From positions 17,703 through 81,702 of the forward strand of contig CABVRX010000008.1 in assembly GCA_902500825.1 (NCBI GenBank): a stretch of DNA of 64,000 nucleotides, read 5' to 3'. The notes under the pieces are model-generated. The model made no database searches. It was not told where the DNA came from and saw only the letters and a program-made list of their open reading frames with translations. Below are positions 56,985 through 64,000 of this stretch, one piece after another (positions within the stretch are counted from its first letter, which is position 1; each line of letters begins with the position of its first letter). The stretch is from an uncultured Nitrospira sp. Lineage in GTDB: Bacteria; Nitrospirota; Nitrospiria; Nitrospirales; Nitrospiraceae. The translations under genes and the position numbers were made by a program.

Positions 56985-58184
56985 TTAATCATCCGTCCCG
57001 ATGATCGTGTCGATGGCACGTGTCTGAGGTTCGTCGGTCTGGTGTGCGAGGTCGACGACAAGCGGCGTGACGTATTCAGTACCTTCCGGTTGGTGGGTGA
57101 TGGTGACGATCGGTTGATGGAGTTTCTCCTGATTGAGTTCCGTGACCACGGCCAACTCTCGTGTGTTCAGTCGCACCTGACTATGGACCGGATAGATACC
57201 GACTCTTGCGATGAATGACGACAAGACTCGTTGATCGAGCTTGCCGTGCCGGGATTCTTGATACAAGCGCTGAAATGTGTGGTGTGGGGTGAGCGGAGCA
57301 GTCTTGTCGAATCCGGTGATTAATTCATCGTATCGATCCACGACCATCAGGATGCGGGTGCGGTCGCAAGTAAACTGTCCTCGTGACTCTTTCGGGTACC
57401 CGCTGTCATCGAGGTAGACATGGTGATTCGCGATGAGACGCAGTATGGAAGCCCCAGTCCCTCCTTGTCGCTCCAACATGAGAACCGCACGGCGTGGATG
57501 ATTTTTAAATTCTTGTCGGTCGGCCGTGGCAAGGTCTGTCGCGGCGTGAGCATGACGGACAACGGTAGGGCAAACCTGCAAAAGTCCGATATCATGTAAG
57601 AGGGCGGCGGTCGCGAGCTCTTGCAGTTCCAGAGGGTTGAATTCGAATGTCTGTCCTAAGACCAGTGACAGCGTGCAGGTGGCCAATGCGTGTCGGCTGA
57701 GAGTGGAATCGCCGGCCCGGTTTTGACTCAAGGCCATGAAAATAGCGGAATCGGTCAGGGTTCTCATGGCGATCGTGATTTCTTGGACCGCTTCGGCAGC
57801 CTGATGAGGGTTGACGGCCCCTGTCTTGGTGATGGTCGAAAAAACGGATTGTACGGCTTGATCCATCTGTTGCTTGGCCAGTTTCGCCTGGGCATATTCC
57901 TCGTTCAGCTGAGCCAAGGGTTTGGCTGGCTTCATACTCCAAGTAGGTGCTGCTGCCGTCGTTGAATGTATTGCAGAAGATACGCGAGACACTTGAGAAT
58001 CGATTCCCCGGTCGGGGTCGATGTCGACCATCTTCACCCCCGCGCGCACTAGTTTTTCGATCTGTGTAGGACACTCAACTAGAAATGAATGGCGGAGCAA
58101 GGGAGAGCGGAACCACGAGAGGTCCAGACGGGCAACGTACATTCCGATCTGAAGCTCGCGGATAGAGATGCGTGTTGTCGCCAT
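56985..58184 (-). CDS. HD-GYP-type protein with N-terminal DUF3391, degenerate motif
   Basis: A 399-residue protein. An N-terminal DUF3391 (about 1-100, RISIRELQIGMYVARLDLSW) is joined by a helical linker to an HD-GYP domain. HD is at 197-198, but the characteristic HHExxDGxGYP reads HHVYLDDSGYP (254-264): Glu is Val and the first Gly is Asp. Active members degrade cyclic di-GMP; this one may have weak or no activity, or another partner. It is convergent with the permease gene and in line with the RusA and MraZ genes upstream. Confidence 0.9.
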   Translation of the reverse strand: MATTRISIRELQIGMYVARLDLSWFRSPLLRHSFLVECPTQIEKLVRAGVKMVDIDPDRGIDSQVSRVSSAIHSTTAAAPTWSMKPAKPLAQLNEEYAQAKLAKQQMDQAVQSVFSTITKTGAVNPHQAAEAVQEITIAMRTLTDSAIFMALSQNRAGDSTLSRHALATCTLSLVLGQTFEFNPLELQELATAALLHDIGLLQVCPTVVRHAHAATDLATADRQEFKNHPRRAVLMLERQGGTGASILRLIANHHVYLDDSGYPKESRGQFTCDRTRILMVVDRYDELITGFDKTAPLTPHHTFQRLYQESRHGKLDQRVLSSFIARVGIYPVHSQVRLNTRELAVVTELNQEKLHQPIVTITHQPEGTEYVTPLVVDLAHQTDEPQTRAIDTIIGTDD

Positions 58185-58283
58185 CGGTGTGCGATTGCCG
58201 GTAAATAGAGTCGCAGAACTACCTCCTTCAGATATCGGTACGGGCGGGAGATAACTGTAGTTGAACGAGCGATGGGGCGATGG

Positions 58284-58760
58284 TTAGGCCGAGTGATGAG
58301 GAGAGGGAAGGAACGAAAGAGAGACTTCGATGCGAGGATCGGTTTTGTCGACTTGTTTGTACAGATGGGTTTCAATGATGCGGTTGTCGTTCAATCCAAG
58401 CCCTTCGCAGACCGCATCTTGGGCGATTTTCAGACCGCCGTCGAGGTCGCGTCGTAAAGCGGAAGCAAAATAAAATCGGATAGTGAGCGCGATCGGTCCG
58501 GATTGAAGTCTCTCCCGTAATGAAAATCTCGCTGGGGATTGGGCCAATGCCAGCCAGACTTGCCGGCCGACGTATGCCTTATAGGCGCGTCCGGCAGAGG
58601 ACAGCAAACGACGTCCATTGACCGTCGCATATTGATGGTTGATGCTAGGAGGGACGGGCAATGTAACCGTGAATGTATCCGATGTGACGACCGAGGGATG
58701 TGATGGGGTGCAAAGAGCGGTCTTGGAGTTCGAAGGATCAAATTTCAACGATCGAGTCAT
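58284..58760 (-). CDS. RusA-like Holliday junction endonuclease
   Basis: A 158-residue protein whose C-terminal RRDLDGGLKIAQDAV and DNRIIETHLYKQVDKTDPRIEV matches RusA-family resolvases, including the acidic metal-binding positions. RusA is mostly known from prophages and cuts Holliday junctions. No other phage genes are nearby, so it is either a chromosomal resolvase of this lineage or a remnant. I start at ATG 58760; the frame is open to 58880 without family likeness. Confidence 0.85.
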   Translation of the reverse strand: MTRSLKFDPSNSKTALCTPSHPSVVTSDTFTVTLPVPPSINHQYATVNGRRLLSSAGRAYKAYVGRQVWLALAQSPARFSLRERLQSGPIALTIRFYFASALRRDLDGGLKIAQDAVCEGLGLNDNRIIETHLYKQVDKTDPRIEVSLSFLPSPHHSA

Positions 58761-58889
58761 ACCGTTGATCCGTGGTAATCTTTTCGGTGTGGATGGGCAG
58801 CTTGGATCACCACGACGCAACATTACAGGGAGGCGAGATCCTGATGAACGAGAATTGTATTGACGTTGGCCGGACGGCATGGAGCCGAA

Positions 58890-59330
58890 CTAGAGGAGGT
58901 TCATGATTTTTGCCATGTTCTGCTCATACCGATCTTCTGTACGGGCAATATACCGGCGCCAGTCACTCGGATTCCAAATTTCCATTCGGTGATACAGGCC
59001 GACGAGTATGATCTCTTGATCTTCATCGACCGGAACCAGTTTTCGAAGGCGACCGGGAATCAGGATGCGGCCAGTCTTATCGATGTCCGACGAGCCGGCC
59101 TCGGATACGACGAAGTGCATAAACAGCCGGCTCTGATCTTCGTCCAGAGACGTCCTGGTCCGGTCAAGGACTTTCTCCCACTCTTTCGTAGCGTAAATCA
59201 ATAACGACTGTTCAGGGCCTTTCAGGAACATCACAGTCGGCCCCTCGGCTTCGATCTGTTCACGGATTGGCGAGGGGACGATGAAGCGTCCTTTTTCATC
59301 AACCTTGCAAAGATATTCACCGGCAAACAT
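58890..59330 (-). CDS. mraZ: Transcriptional regulator MraZ
   Basis: A 146-residue MraZ with two SpoVT-AbrB-like repeats. The first is FAGEYLCKVDEKGRFIVPS; the second is SDIDKTGRILIPGRLRKL. MraZ normally heads the dcw division cluster and represses it. Here rsmH, ftsL and the rest of dcw are absent: the next gene is a RusA-like nuclease, and an HTH gene precedes it by 15 bases, sharing its promoter. The usual TGGG-type MraZ boxes were not seen in the short gap upstream. Confidence 0.95.
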   Translation of the reverse strand: MFAGEYLCKVDEKGRFIVPSPIREQIEAEGPTVMFLKGPEQSLLIYATKEWEKVLDRTRTSLDEDQSRLFMHFVVSEAGSSDIDKTGRILIPGRLRKLVPVDEDQEIILVGLYHRMEIWNPSDWRRYIARTEDRYEQNMAKIMNLL

Positions 59331-59345
59331 TTGAATAACCTATAG

Positions 59346-59543
59346 TTAGGAATTCACGACGGTTCTGGTCCGGTCGCGGATCCATTGCTCGAGATCTGAG
59401 CGCACAAATCGCCATTCTTTTCCCAGCTTGAAGGCGGGAATCTGCCGACTCCGAAGATAGCGATAGAGGGTACGTTGAGTAATCTTGAGATATCGGCATG
59501 TTTCTGTCGCGGTCATCAGTTCGGTCTTTAGCGCCCTGCTCAT
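59346..59543 (-). CDS. Small excisionase/MerR-like helix-turn-helix protein
   Basis: A 65-residue HTH protein: MTATETCRYLKITQRTLYRY, then IPAFKLGKEWRFVRSDLEQW, the pattern of the excisionase family (helix-turn-helix_17). Such proteins are DNA-binding factors, in phages or as housekeeping regulators. It starts at ATG 59543 after AGGTGGAG, and precedes mraZ by 15 bases in one transcript. Its promoter is overlapped by an inverted repeat. Confidence 0.88.
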   Translation of the reverse strand: MSRALKTELMTATETCRYLKITQRTLYRYLRSRQIPAFKLGKEWRFVRSDLEQWIRDRTRTVVNS

Positions 59544-59591
59544 CACTCCACCTGCTACCAGAGAGAGGAATGCGCATACCACCTCCAGTAC

Positions 59592-59616
59592 TGTGGCTAT
59601 TCTAGAGACAGCCACA
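59592..59616. promoter_or_regulatory. Inverted repeat over the -10 box (putative operator)
   Basis: TGTGGCT-N11-AGCCACA, perfect seven-base arms, covering the -10 element of the HTH-mraZ promoter. Its position suggests repression of this promoter, by the HTH protein, MraZ or another factor. Confidence 0.5.
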
Positions 59617-59626
59617 ACAATGTCAA
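59599..59626 (-). promoter_or_regulatory. Sigma-70-type promoter for HTH-mraZ operon
   Basis: On the minus strand: TTGACA (59626-59621), 16-base spacer, TAGAAT (59604-59599). About 56 bases upstream of the HTH start codon. Confidence 0.7.
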
Positions 59627-59662
59627 GCGAAAATACATGACATTATGAGTCAGAAACTGTCG

Positions 59663-59995
59663 CTATGGTCTATATTCCCCATCAGCATCGCCGTCTGGTT
59701 GGTCCAACATGGCTTCCACGTCGCGTACGTCTTCCCCCATCTCTTCCCCCATTTTTTTCATGAGACGAGCGACACTCCGAGGATCAGACTCATCAAGGCC
59801 GCTCAGATTGGCAGGGTCTGCGAGTGATTCGAGCCTGGATTCTTCCGAGGTAGGGACGGCGAAGCGGGACAGGAGACGCTCCAACTTCGAACCGCCACAG
59901 TGCTGACAGGTAATCGATCCAGGTTGTCGGGGGTTCATGACAAGGAACGAACTTCGTTTGCGGCATTCTTGACATAAGTACTCATAAATCGGCAT
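59663..59995 (-). CDS. FmdB-family zinc ribbon protein
   Basis: A 110-residue protein. The N-terminal FmdB zinc ribbon (MPIYEYLCQECRKRSSF and CQHCGGSKLERLL) has two CxxC pairs. A longer acidic tail follows (DVRDVEAMLDQPDGDADGE). The family is of unknown function, once linked to formamidase regulation. Start 59995 follows TTGGAGG. It overlaps the comF gene region by a coupled arrangement. Confidence 0.9.
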   Translation of the reverse strand: MPIYEYLCQECRKRSSFLVMNPRQPGSITCQHCGGSKLERLLSRFAVPTSEESRLESLADPANLSGLDESDPRSVARLMKKMGEEMGEDVRDVEAMLDQPDGDADGEYRP

Positions 59996-60015
59996 GGATG
60001 TATCCTCCAAGCATC

Positions 60016-60816
60016 TCAAGAATGGGGCGGACGTTGAGCCAGGATTCGGTCAGGGACGATATCGACACTCACGGTTCGGCTTAACGTTATGGCAAATACG
60101 TCGGCAGACCCGGCCCTGCGCAGGGTTTTTGCACACTCATTCACCGTGGTACCGGTCGTAAAGACGTCGTCGATCAGAAGAATGCGCTTATTGACGATCG
60201 CATCAGGGTGTCGGACGGCAAACGCTCGGCGAAGGTTTTTCTGACGGTCTTTTCTGGACAACGTGGTTTGGGCCGGCGTAGGGGCGGTCCGGACCAAATT
60301 AGTATATGCCACCGGCATATCGAGGCTACGTCCGATGTGATCGGCGAGAAGCAGAGACTGATTGAATTCTCGCTCACGGAGTCTCTGAATGTGCAAGGGC
60401 ACCGGTATGATCACGTCAACGGAATTGAGTGGAGGAAGTCGGGCGATCATGAGGGCGGCAAGCGGAGCAGCCAATGAAACTTTGCCTTGGTACTTAAAGA
60501 AGCGGATTGCATGCTGGAGGGGGGGCATATAAGGGTACAGAGTCCAGGCCCTTGTATAGGAAGGTGGATGTTCAGCGCAGAATCGGCAGACATGGTTTGG
60601 GCTGTAGGTCGTGGTGTTGGAAGAAGGGAAGGGGTGATCACAACGGGCGCATCGAGCGTCAGGCATGAGGGAAATCGCGCTCCAGCAGTCAGAGCAAAAA
60701 TGAGGGATCGGATCATCTGTCAGAGGCGAACTGCAAGTTGAACAATGAACGGGAAAAAAGAATCTTATTGCACGGCGCACGAGACCCGGAATCCGTTCCG
60801 AAACATGATTAGGCAT
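60016..60816 (-). CDS. ComF-family phosphoribosyltransferase-like protein
   Basis: A 266-residue ComF-like protein. N-terminal cysteine pairs (CSTCSSPL, CSDCW, CARCDH, CRFCAEHPP) form a zinc site, and the C-terminal phosphoribosyltransferase fold has ILLIDDVFTTGTTVNECAK as the PRPP loop. ComF acts in natural transformation in competent bacteria; many members have no proven role. No competence genes are adjacent. Confidence 0.9.
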   Translation of the reverse strand: MPNHVSERIPGLVRRAIRFFFPVHCSTCSSPLTDDPIPHFCSDCWSAISLMPDARCARCDHPFPSSNTTTYSPNHVCRFCAEHPPSYTRAWTLYPYMPPLQHAIRFFKYQGKVSLAAPLAALMIARLPPLNSVDVIIPVPLHIQRLREREFNQSLLLADHIGRSLDMPVAYTNLVRTAPTPAQTTLSRKDRQKNLRRAFAVRHPDAIVNKRILLIDDVFTTGTTVNECAKTLRRAGSADVFAITLSRTVSVDIVPDRILAQRPPHS

Positions 60817-60961
60817 TGGAAGTCTTAATTGTTGCTTGTCCCATCACTCTTTATGGCGAAGCACCTGACGGTGTCAAGGTTGTCGGGTTCCGATTTATTA
60901 TGTTATACGAATAAGAATACTACGCATCTGGTGATCAGTCGCCCAAGAGAGCGGGCCGCCG

Positions 60962-61660
60962 ATGGTGATACTGAGACGACTCTCGAAAACCTATTCGCGC
61001 GGAGAAGCTATGGTCGAGGCTTTGCGCGATGTGAGTTTAGAGATTAAGCCCGGAGAATTCTGCGCATTCGTGGGTTCCAGCGGATGCGGGAAAAGCACTC
61101 TTCTGAACCTCGTTGCGGGGTTGGACCTGCCTACATCGGGTGAGATCGTGCTGGATGGGCGATCCACCCACAACCTGACCAGCTATGAATGGACGAAGAT
61201 CAGGCGTGAAACGATCGGGATTGTGTTCCAAGCCTTCCATTTGGTTCATGGTTTGACGGCTGAGGAGAATATTGCGCTGCCTTTGATGTTGCGCGGTGAG
61301 AACGGGCGAGAGATAGCGCAACGGGCGGAGGAAATGCTGGACAGGGTGGGGATGAGTCACCGTCGCCGACATCGACCAGCCGAACTATCCGGCGGGGAGC
61401 AACAAAGAATCGCGATCGCGCGGGCGTTGGTACATGGACCTCGTCTCCTCTTGGCCGATGAGCCGACTGGAAATATCGATTCTCATCAAGGAGCCGCCAT
61501 TATGGCGCTTATTCGTGAGCTTGCGATATCTGGACGGCAGACCGTCCTGCTGGTGACCCATAGCGCGCAGGCTGCGCAAACCGCCGACTATGTATGGACC
61601 ATGCGAGACGGACGACTGGTTTCACGCACTGAACATATGACTGAACTGGTAACTCCGTGA
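60962..61660 (+). CDS. LolD/MacB-type ABC transporter ATPase
   Basis: A 232-residue ABC ATPase with Walker A GSSGCGKSTLLNLVAG, signature LSGGEQQRIAIARAL, Walker [13 protein letters not shown] and H-loop VTHSAQ. Sequence is close to LolD/MacB ATPases. No permease is encoded next to it: pyrD starts within its stop codon, and the nearest matching permease begins at 63009, about 1.3 kb away. It may pair with that permease. Confidence 0.93.
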   Translation: MVILRRLSKTYSRGEAMVEALRDVSLEIKPGEFCAFVGSSGCGKSTLLNLVAGLDLPTSGEIVLDGRSTHNLTSYEWTKIRRETIGIVFQAFHLVHGLTAEENIALPLMLRGENGREIAQRAEEMLDRVGMSHRRRHRPAELSGGEQQRIAIARALVHGPRLLLADEPTGNIDSHQGAAIMALIRELAISGRQTVLLVTHSAQAAQTADYVWTMRDGRLVSRTEHMTELVTP

Positions 61661-62586
61661 TCAATCTCTCCACAACGATTGCCGGCGTGACCTTTCCCAG
61701 CTGTTTCATGAATGCGTCAGGCGCGCTCTGTGTCACACGGGACGAACTTGAGGCCCTGGGGAAATCCGGTTCCGGGGCGATCGTCACGAAGTCCATGACG
61801 ATTGAATCACGCCAGGGGAACCCTGCGCCTCGGTATTATGGATTTTCCGGAGGATCGATCAATTCGATGGGGCTTCCTAATCTCGGCTATAAGGCCTACG
61901 CCGAGATGATTCCTCATCTCAAACGCTTCGGAAAGCCCGTTATCGCCAGCGTGGCCGGTCTCGGGGAAGAAGACTTTCCGACAATCGCGGAAGCGATCAA
62001 TGCCGTACAGCCGGATCTCATTGAGGTGAATCTGTCTTGTCCGAATATTCCGGGTAAACCCCAAATTGGCTATGATCCGGAAACTTCCGAGCGGGTGCTC
62101 AAAAGAGTTCGACCTCTCATCACGGTGCCGATGGGAGTGAAGCTGCCGCCGTACTTTGATCCGGCGCATCATCAGGCTATGGGGAAGGTAATCGGGCGTT
62201 GCGGAGTCGACTTTCTCAATATGATCAATTCAGTGGGCAACGGCCTGATTGTCGATCCTGAACGGGAAACCGTCGTCATTAAACCTAAAGGAGGTTTCGG
62301 CGGATTGGGTGGGAGATTGATCAAGCCCGTAGCATTGGCGAACGTCCGCGCCTTCTATAAATGTTTTGACGGGAAGATTCCAATTATCGGAACCGGAGGA
62401 ATTGTTGAGGGGATCGATGTGTTCGAACATTTCCTCTGCGGCGCATCGGCGGTCCAAATCGGGACGGTGTTGGTGGAGGAAGGGTTGGATGTGTTCGGCC
62501 GACTTGAAGCCGAATTAACCACCGTCTTGATAAGAAAAGGATACGGGTCAATTCTGGAATGCCGAGGACGGCTCAAGGAATTATGA
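61657..62586 (+). CDS. pyrD: Dihydroorotate dehydrogenase, class 1A (fumarate type)
   Basis: A 309-residue enzyme of pyrimidine synthesis. It aligns along its length with Lactococcus PyrDA: NPFMNASG-like FMNASGALCVTRDE, INSMGLPNLGYKA, and catalytic cysteine C128 in NLSCPN with PGKPQIGYD. Class 1A enzymes are cytosolic homodimers using fumarate as electron acceptor. No class 1B electron-transfer subunit (pyrK) or membrane anchor is present. It starts at GTG overlapping the ABC ATPase stop by four bases. Confidence 0.94.
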   Translation: MINLSTTIAGVTFPSCFMNASGALCVTRDELEALGKSGSGAIVTKSMTIESRQGNPAPRYYGFSGGSINSMGLPNLGYKAYAEMIPHLKRFGKPVIASVAGLGEEDFPTIAEAINAVQPDLIEVNLSCPNIPGKPQIGYDPETSERVLKRVRPLITVPMGVKLPPYFDPAHHQAMGKVIGRCGVDFLNMINSVGNGLIVDPERETVVIKPKGGFGGLGGRLIKPVALANVRAFYKCFDGKIPIIGTGGIVEGIDVFEHFLCGASAVQIGTVLVEEGLDVFGRLEAELTTVLIRKGYGSILECRGRLKEL

Positions 62587-62588
62587 AC

Positions 62589-62867
62589 CTATTTATTGCC
62601 GAAGTTGCGGGGCAATAAGTGTTGTTGTAGAGCCTGACGCAGGAGTTGGGCGACATTCCGAACGTTGAGTCGACGCATCAAGTTGAAACGATGGACTTCG
62701 ACCGTTCGGACGCTGATATCCAGCGATGCGGCGATCTCGCGATTCGTATGGCCTAGCGCGACCAATCGCAGAATCTCGCGTTGGCGGGGCGTAATGTGCA
62801 GAGAAGATTTTGGACGGTGTTCCATCCGGTGGAGCGGAAGTGCAACGGACTGTTTGCTTCTTGCCAT
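62589..62867 (-). CDS. Stand-alone LuxR-type HTH regulator
   Basis: A 92-residue protein consisting almost only of a LuxR-type helix-turn-helix (about 26-85, LHITPRQREILRLVALGHTN, NLMRRLNVRN). It lacks a receiver or autoinducer domain, like GerE-type single-domain regulators. It is convergent with pyrD and divergent from the ABC permease gene that follows. Its targets are unknown; the permease promoter in the shared gap is an obvious candidate. Confidence 0.85.
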   Translation of the reverse strand: MARSKQSVALPLHRMEHRPKSSLHITPRQREILRLVALGHTNREIAASLDISVRTVEVHRFNLMRRLNVRNVAQLLRQALQQHLLPRNFGNK

Positions 62868-63008
62868 CTGTCCTCCTCTCAGAAGTTCTATGTGCAGTCT
62901 AGCAAACGACCGAAAATGTGTAAACGAAACGACTGATATATGCCAAGAGTGGAACGCGTGGATGTCACGGATAAGCTCTCTGCAAGTTGGAAGTCTCTCT
63001 CACGCTAA

Positions 63009-64000
63009 ATGCCTGCCTTGTTAAGGGCGCTCCTCCTTCTTCTCACGTCTCATGTCCGGCAATGGCCGTTACGCACACTGCTGACGATCGTCGGGGTGGC
63101 TCTCGGAGTGTCGGCTTCCGTAGCAGTACGGACCGCCAATGTCGATGTGCTGCGGTCCTTTGAGCAGGCCGTCATGACAGTGGCAGGTCCAACCACCTTG
63201 GAAGTGTCAGGAAGTGAAACCGGGCTTGATGAACAAGTCATTACACGAGTACGGACCATCGACGGCGTGGCGGCCGCATCGCCGGTGATCCTACAGACGG
63301 CTGTTCATATGAGGGGAGAGCAAGCAGACCAAGCGGTACAAGTGGTGGGTCTGGATCTTTTGGCCGAATTCAATACGCGCGGGTTCCGCATGAGCCAGCC
63401 GGCAACAGAAAGTCAGCTGATGGGTATGATTCAACCGGAGGCGGTGTTCTTGGGAGCCAAACTGGCCACTGAATGGAATCTATCGGTCGATGACCAGGTT
63501 GATCTGCTGATTGGAACCAGGCGTCTCACCTGTCGGGTTGCAGGGATTCTTCAGAATGAGTCGGACCGAACCTCCTCGTGGGAACGTATGGCCGTCATGG
63601 ATATTGCCGCCGCACAGATTTCGTTTGAGATGATCGGCAAAGTTGATCGAATCGATATCGTGACTGATGAGAAAAAGGCTGTCGAGGAAGTGGCACAGAA
63701 CCTACGGACCGTTCTGCCGTCTTATATGACAGTGGAAAGACCGGCCAATAGGACGAAACAGGTTGAGCAAATGGTACGTGCCTTTCGTCTCAATCTGACG
63801 GTGCTGAGCTGGGTCGGCCTGTTGGTCGGCATGTTTCTCATTTACAACACGATGGCATTTGCCGTTGCCCAGAGGAGACGGGAAATCGGAATTTATCGAG
63901 CGATCGGGATGACGCAGTCTCGGGTGGCGGTGCTGTTTCTGATGGAAGCCGGGTTCTTCGGATTGTTGGGAGGTATCGTTGGAACCGCAGCAGGGGTGAC
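63009..64000 (+). CDS. FtsX/MacB-type ABC permease, cut by window edge
   Basis: Open from ATG 63009 to the window end, at least 330 codons without a stop. It begins with an N-terminal helix (RTLLTIVGVALGVSASVAVR) and a large extracytoplasmic MacB_PCD-like domain, then a further helix (GLLVGMFLIYNTMAFAVAQR). This topology and sequence match LolC/E or DUF214-type ABC permeases. The ATPase at 60962 is a likely partner. The C-terminal helices are outside the window. Confidence 0.88.
   Translation, partial: MPALLRALLLLLTSHVRQWPLRTLLTIVGVALGVSASVAVRTANVDVLRSFEQAVMTVAGPTTLEVSGSETGLDEQVITRVRTIDGVAAASPVILQTAVHMRGEQADQAVQVVGLDLLAEFNTRGFRMSQPATESQLMGMIQPEAVFLGAKLATEWNLSVDDQVDLLIGTRRLTCRVAGILQNESDRTSSWERMAVMDIAAAQISFEMIGKVDRIDIVTDEKKAVEEVAQNLRTVLPSYMTVERPANRTKQVEQMVRAFRLNLTVLSWVGLLVGMFLIYNTMAFAVAQRRREIGIYRAIGMTQSRVAVLFLMEAGFFGLLGGIVGTAAGV

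Noticed and set aside
1-64000. tRNA, rRNA, CRISPR arrays, transposases or a prophage
   Set aside because: None recognised by reading; the RusA-like and excisionase-like genes stand among housekeeping genes with no phage structural genes.

Overview
The window is a gene-dense bacterial chromosome segment (about 60 protein genes, no rRNA, no tRNA recognised, no CRISPR, no recognisable transposase). Gene content and protein character suggest an aerobic, Gram-negative chemolithoautotroph of the phylum Nitrospirota, most likely Nitrospira. The indications are many outer-membrane-type lipoproteins and efflux systems, a small periplasmic cytochrome c, an FprA-type ferredoxin-NADP reductase, a fumarate-type (class 1A) dihydroorotate dehydrogenase, and the run clpC-tsaD-hflX-nth-yicC-gmk-rpoZ-coaBC-aroQ-efp-accB-accC. 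The lineage is my recollection of protein likeness, not a search result.

Layout. 1-4.6 kb is the most unusual part. It holds a half-length RND efflux permease followed in tandem by a second RND start that leaves the window, then a NarL-type two-component system. Two copies of a diverged 160-bp direct repeat lie here, one directly upstream of the efflux gene and one upstream of the kinase/regulator genes. 4.6-12.1 kb: a long Lhr-type helicase, a DUF3015-like lipoprotein, a type II toxin-antitoxin pair, a SAM methyltransferase, a small secreted protein and a DJ-1/PfpI protein. 12.5-27.8 kb: phosphoglucomutase, a large AsmA-like protein, an M24 peptidase, archease-RtcB RNA repair, SthA transhydrogenase with an HDOD protein, a cupin, cytochrome c, transketolase and a fibronectin-type lipoprotein.

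28-37.8 kb: an Rrf2 regulator with a TauE-like exporter, then a long plus-strand run (radA, a LolB-like lipoprotein, tsaB, rimI, a DUF465 protein, tatC, a seven-repeat propeller, a cyclophilin, a lipoprotein) that meets a convergent dolichyl-phosphate-mannose-synthase-like glycosyltransferase. 38-53.5 kb is a mostly plus-strand housekeeping block: FprA-like reductase, NAD kinase (minus strand), ClpC, the TsaD-HflX-Nth-YicC-Gmk-RpoZ-CoaBC-TPR series with several 4-bp overlaps, then AroQ-EF-P-AccB-AccC behind a good promoter. 53.6-57 kb encodes a MacA/MacB-like efflux system split into three genes. 57-60.8 kb runs on the minus strand: ComF, FmdB, a small HTH protein, MraZ, a RusA-like nuclease and a degenerate HD-GYP protein. 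The last 3 kb holds a LolD/MacB-type ABC ATPase, pyrD (class 1A), a stand-alone LuxR-type HTH protein and an ABC permease cut by the window edge.

The points most worth following are: hflX appears to start at AUU behind a perfect Shine-Dalgarno sequence; the 160-bp repeat shared by the efflux and two-component promoter regions; the truncated/tandem RND genes with a nearly identical 72-bp start; a low-complexity in-frame insertion inside Lhr; and mraZ outside any dcw cluster, behind an HTH gene whose promoter is overlapped by an inverted repeat. I did not find a clearly new defence or mobile system.
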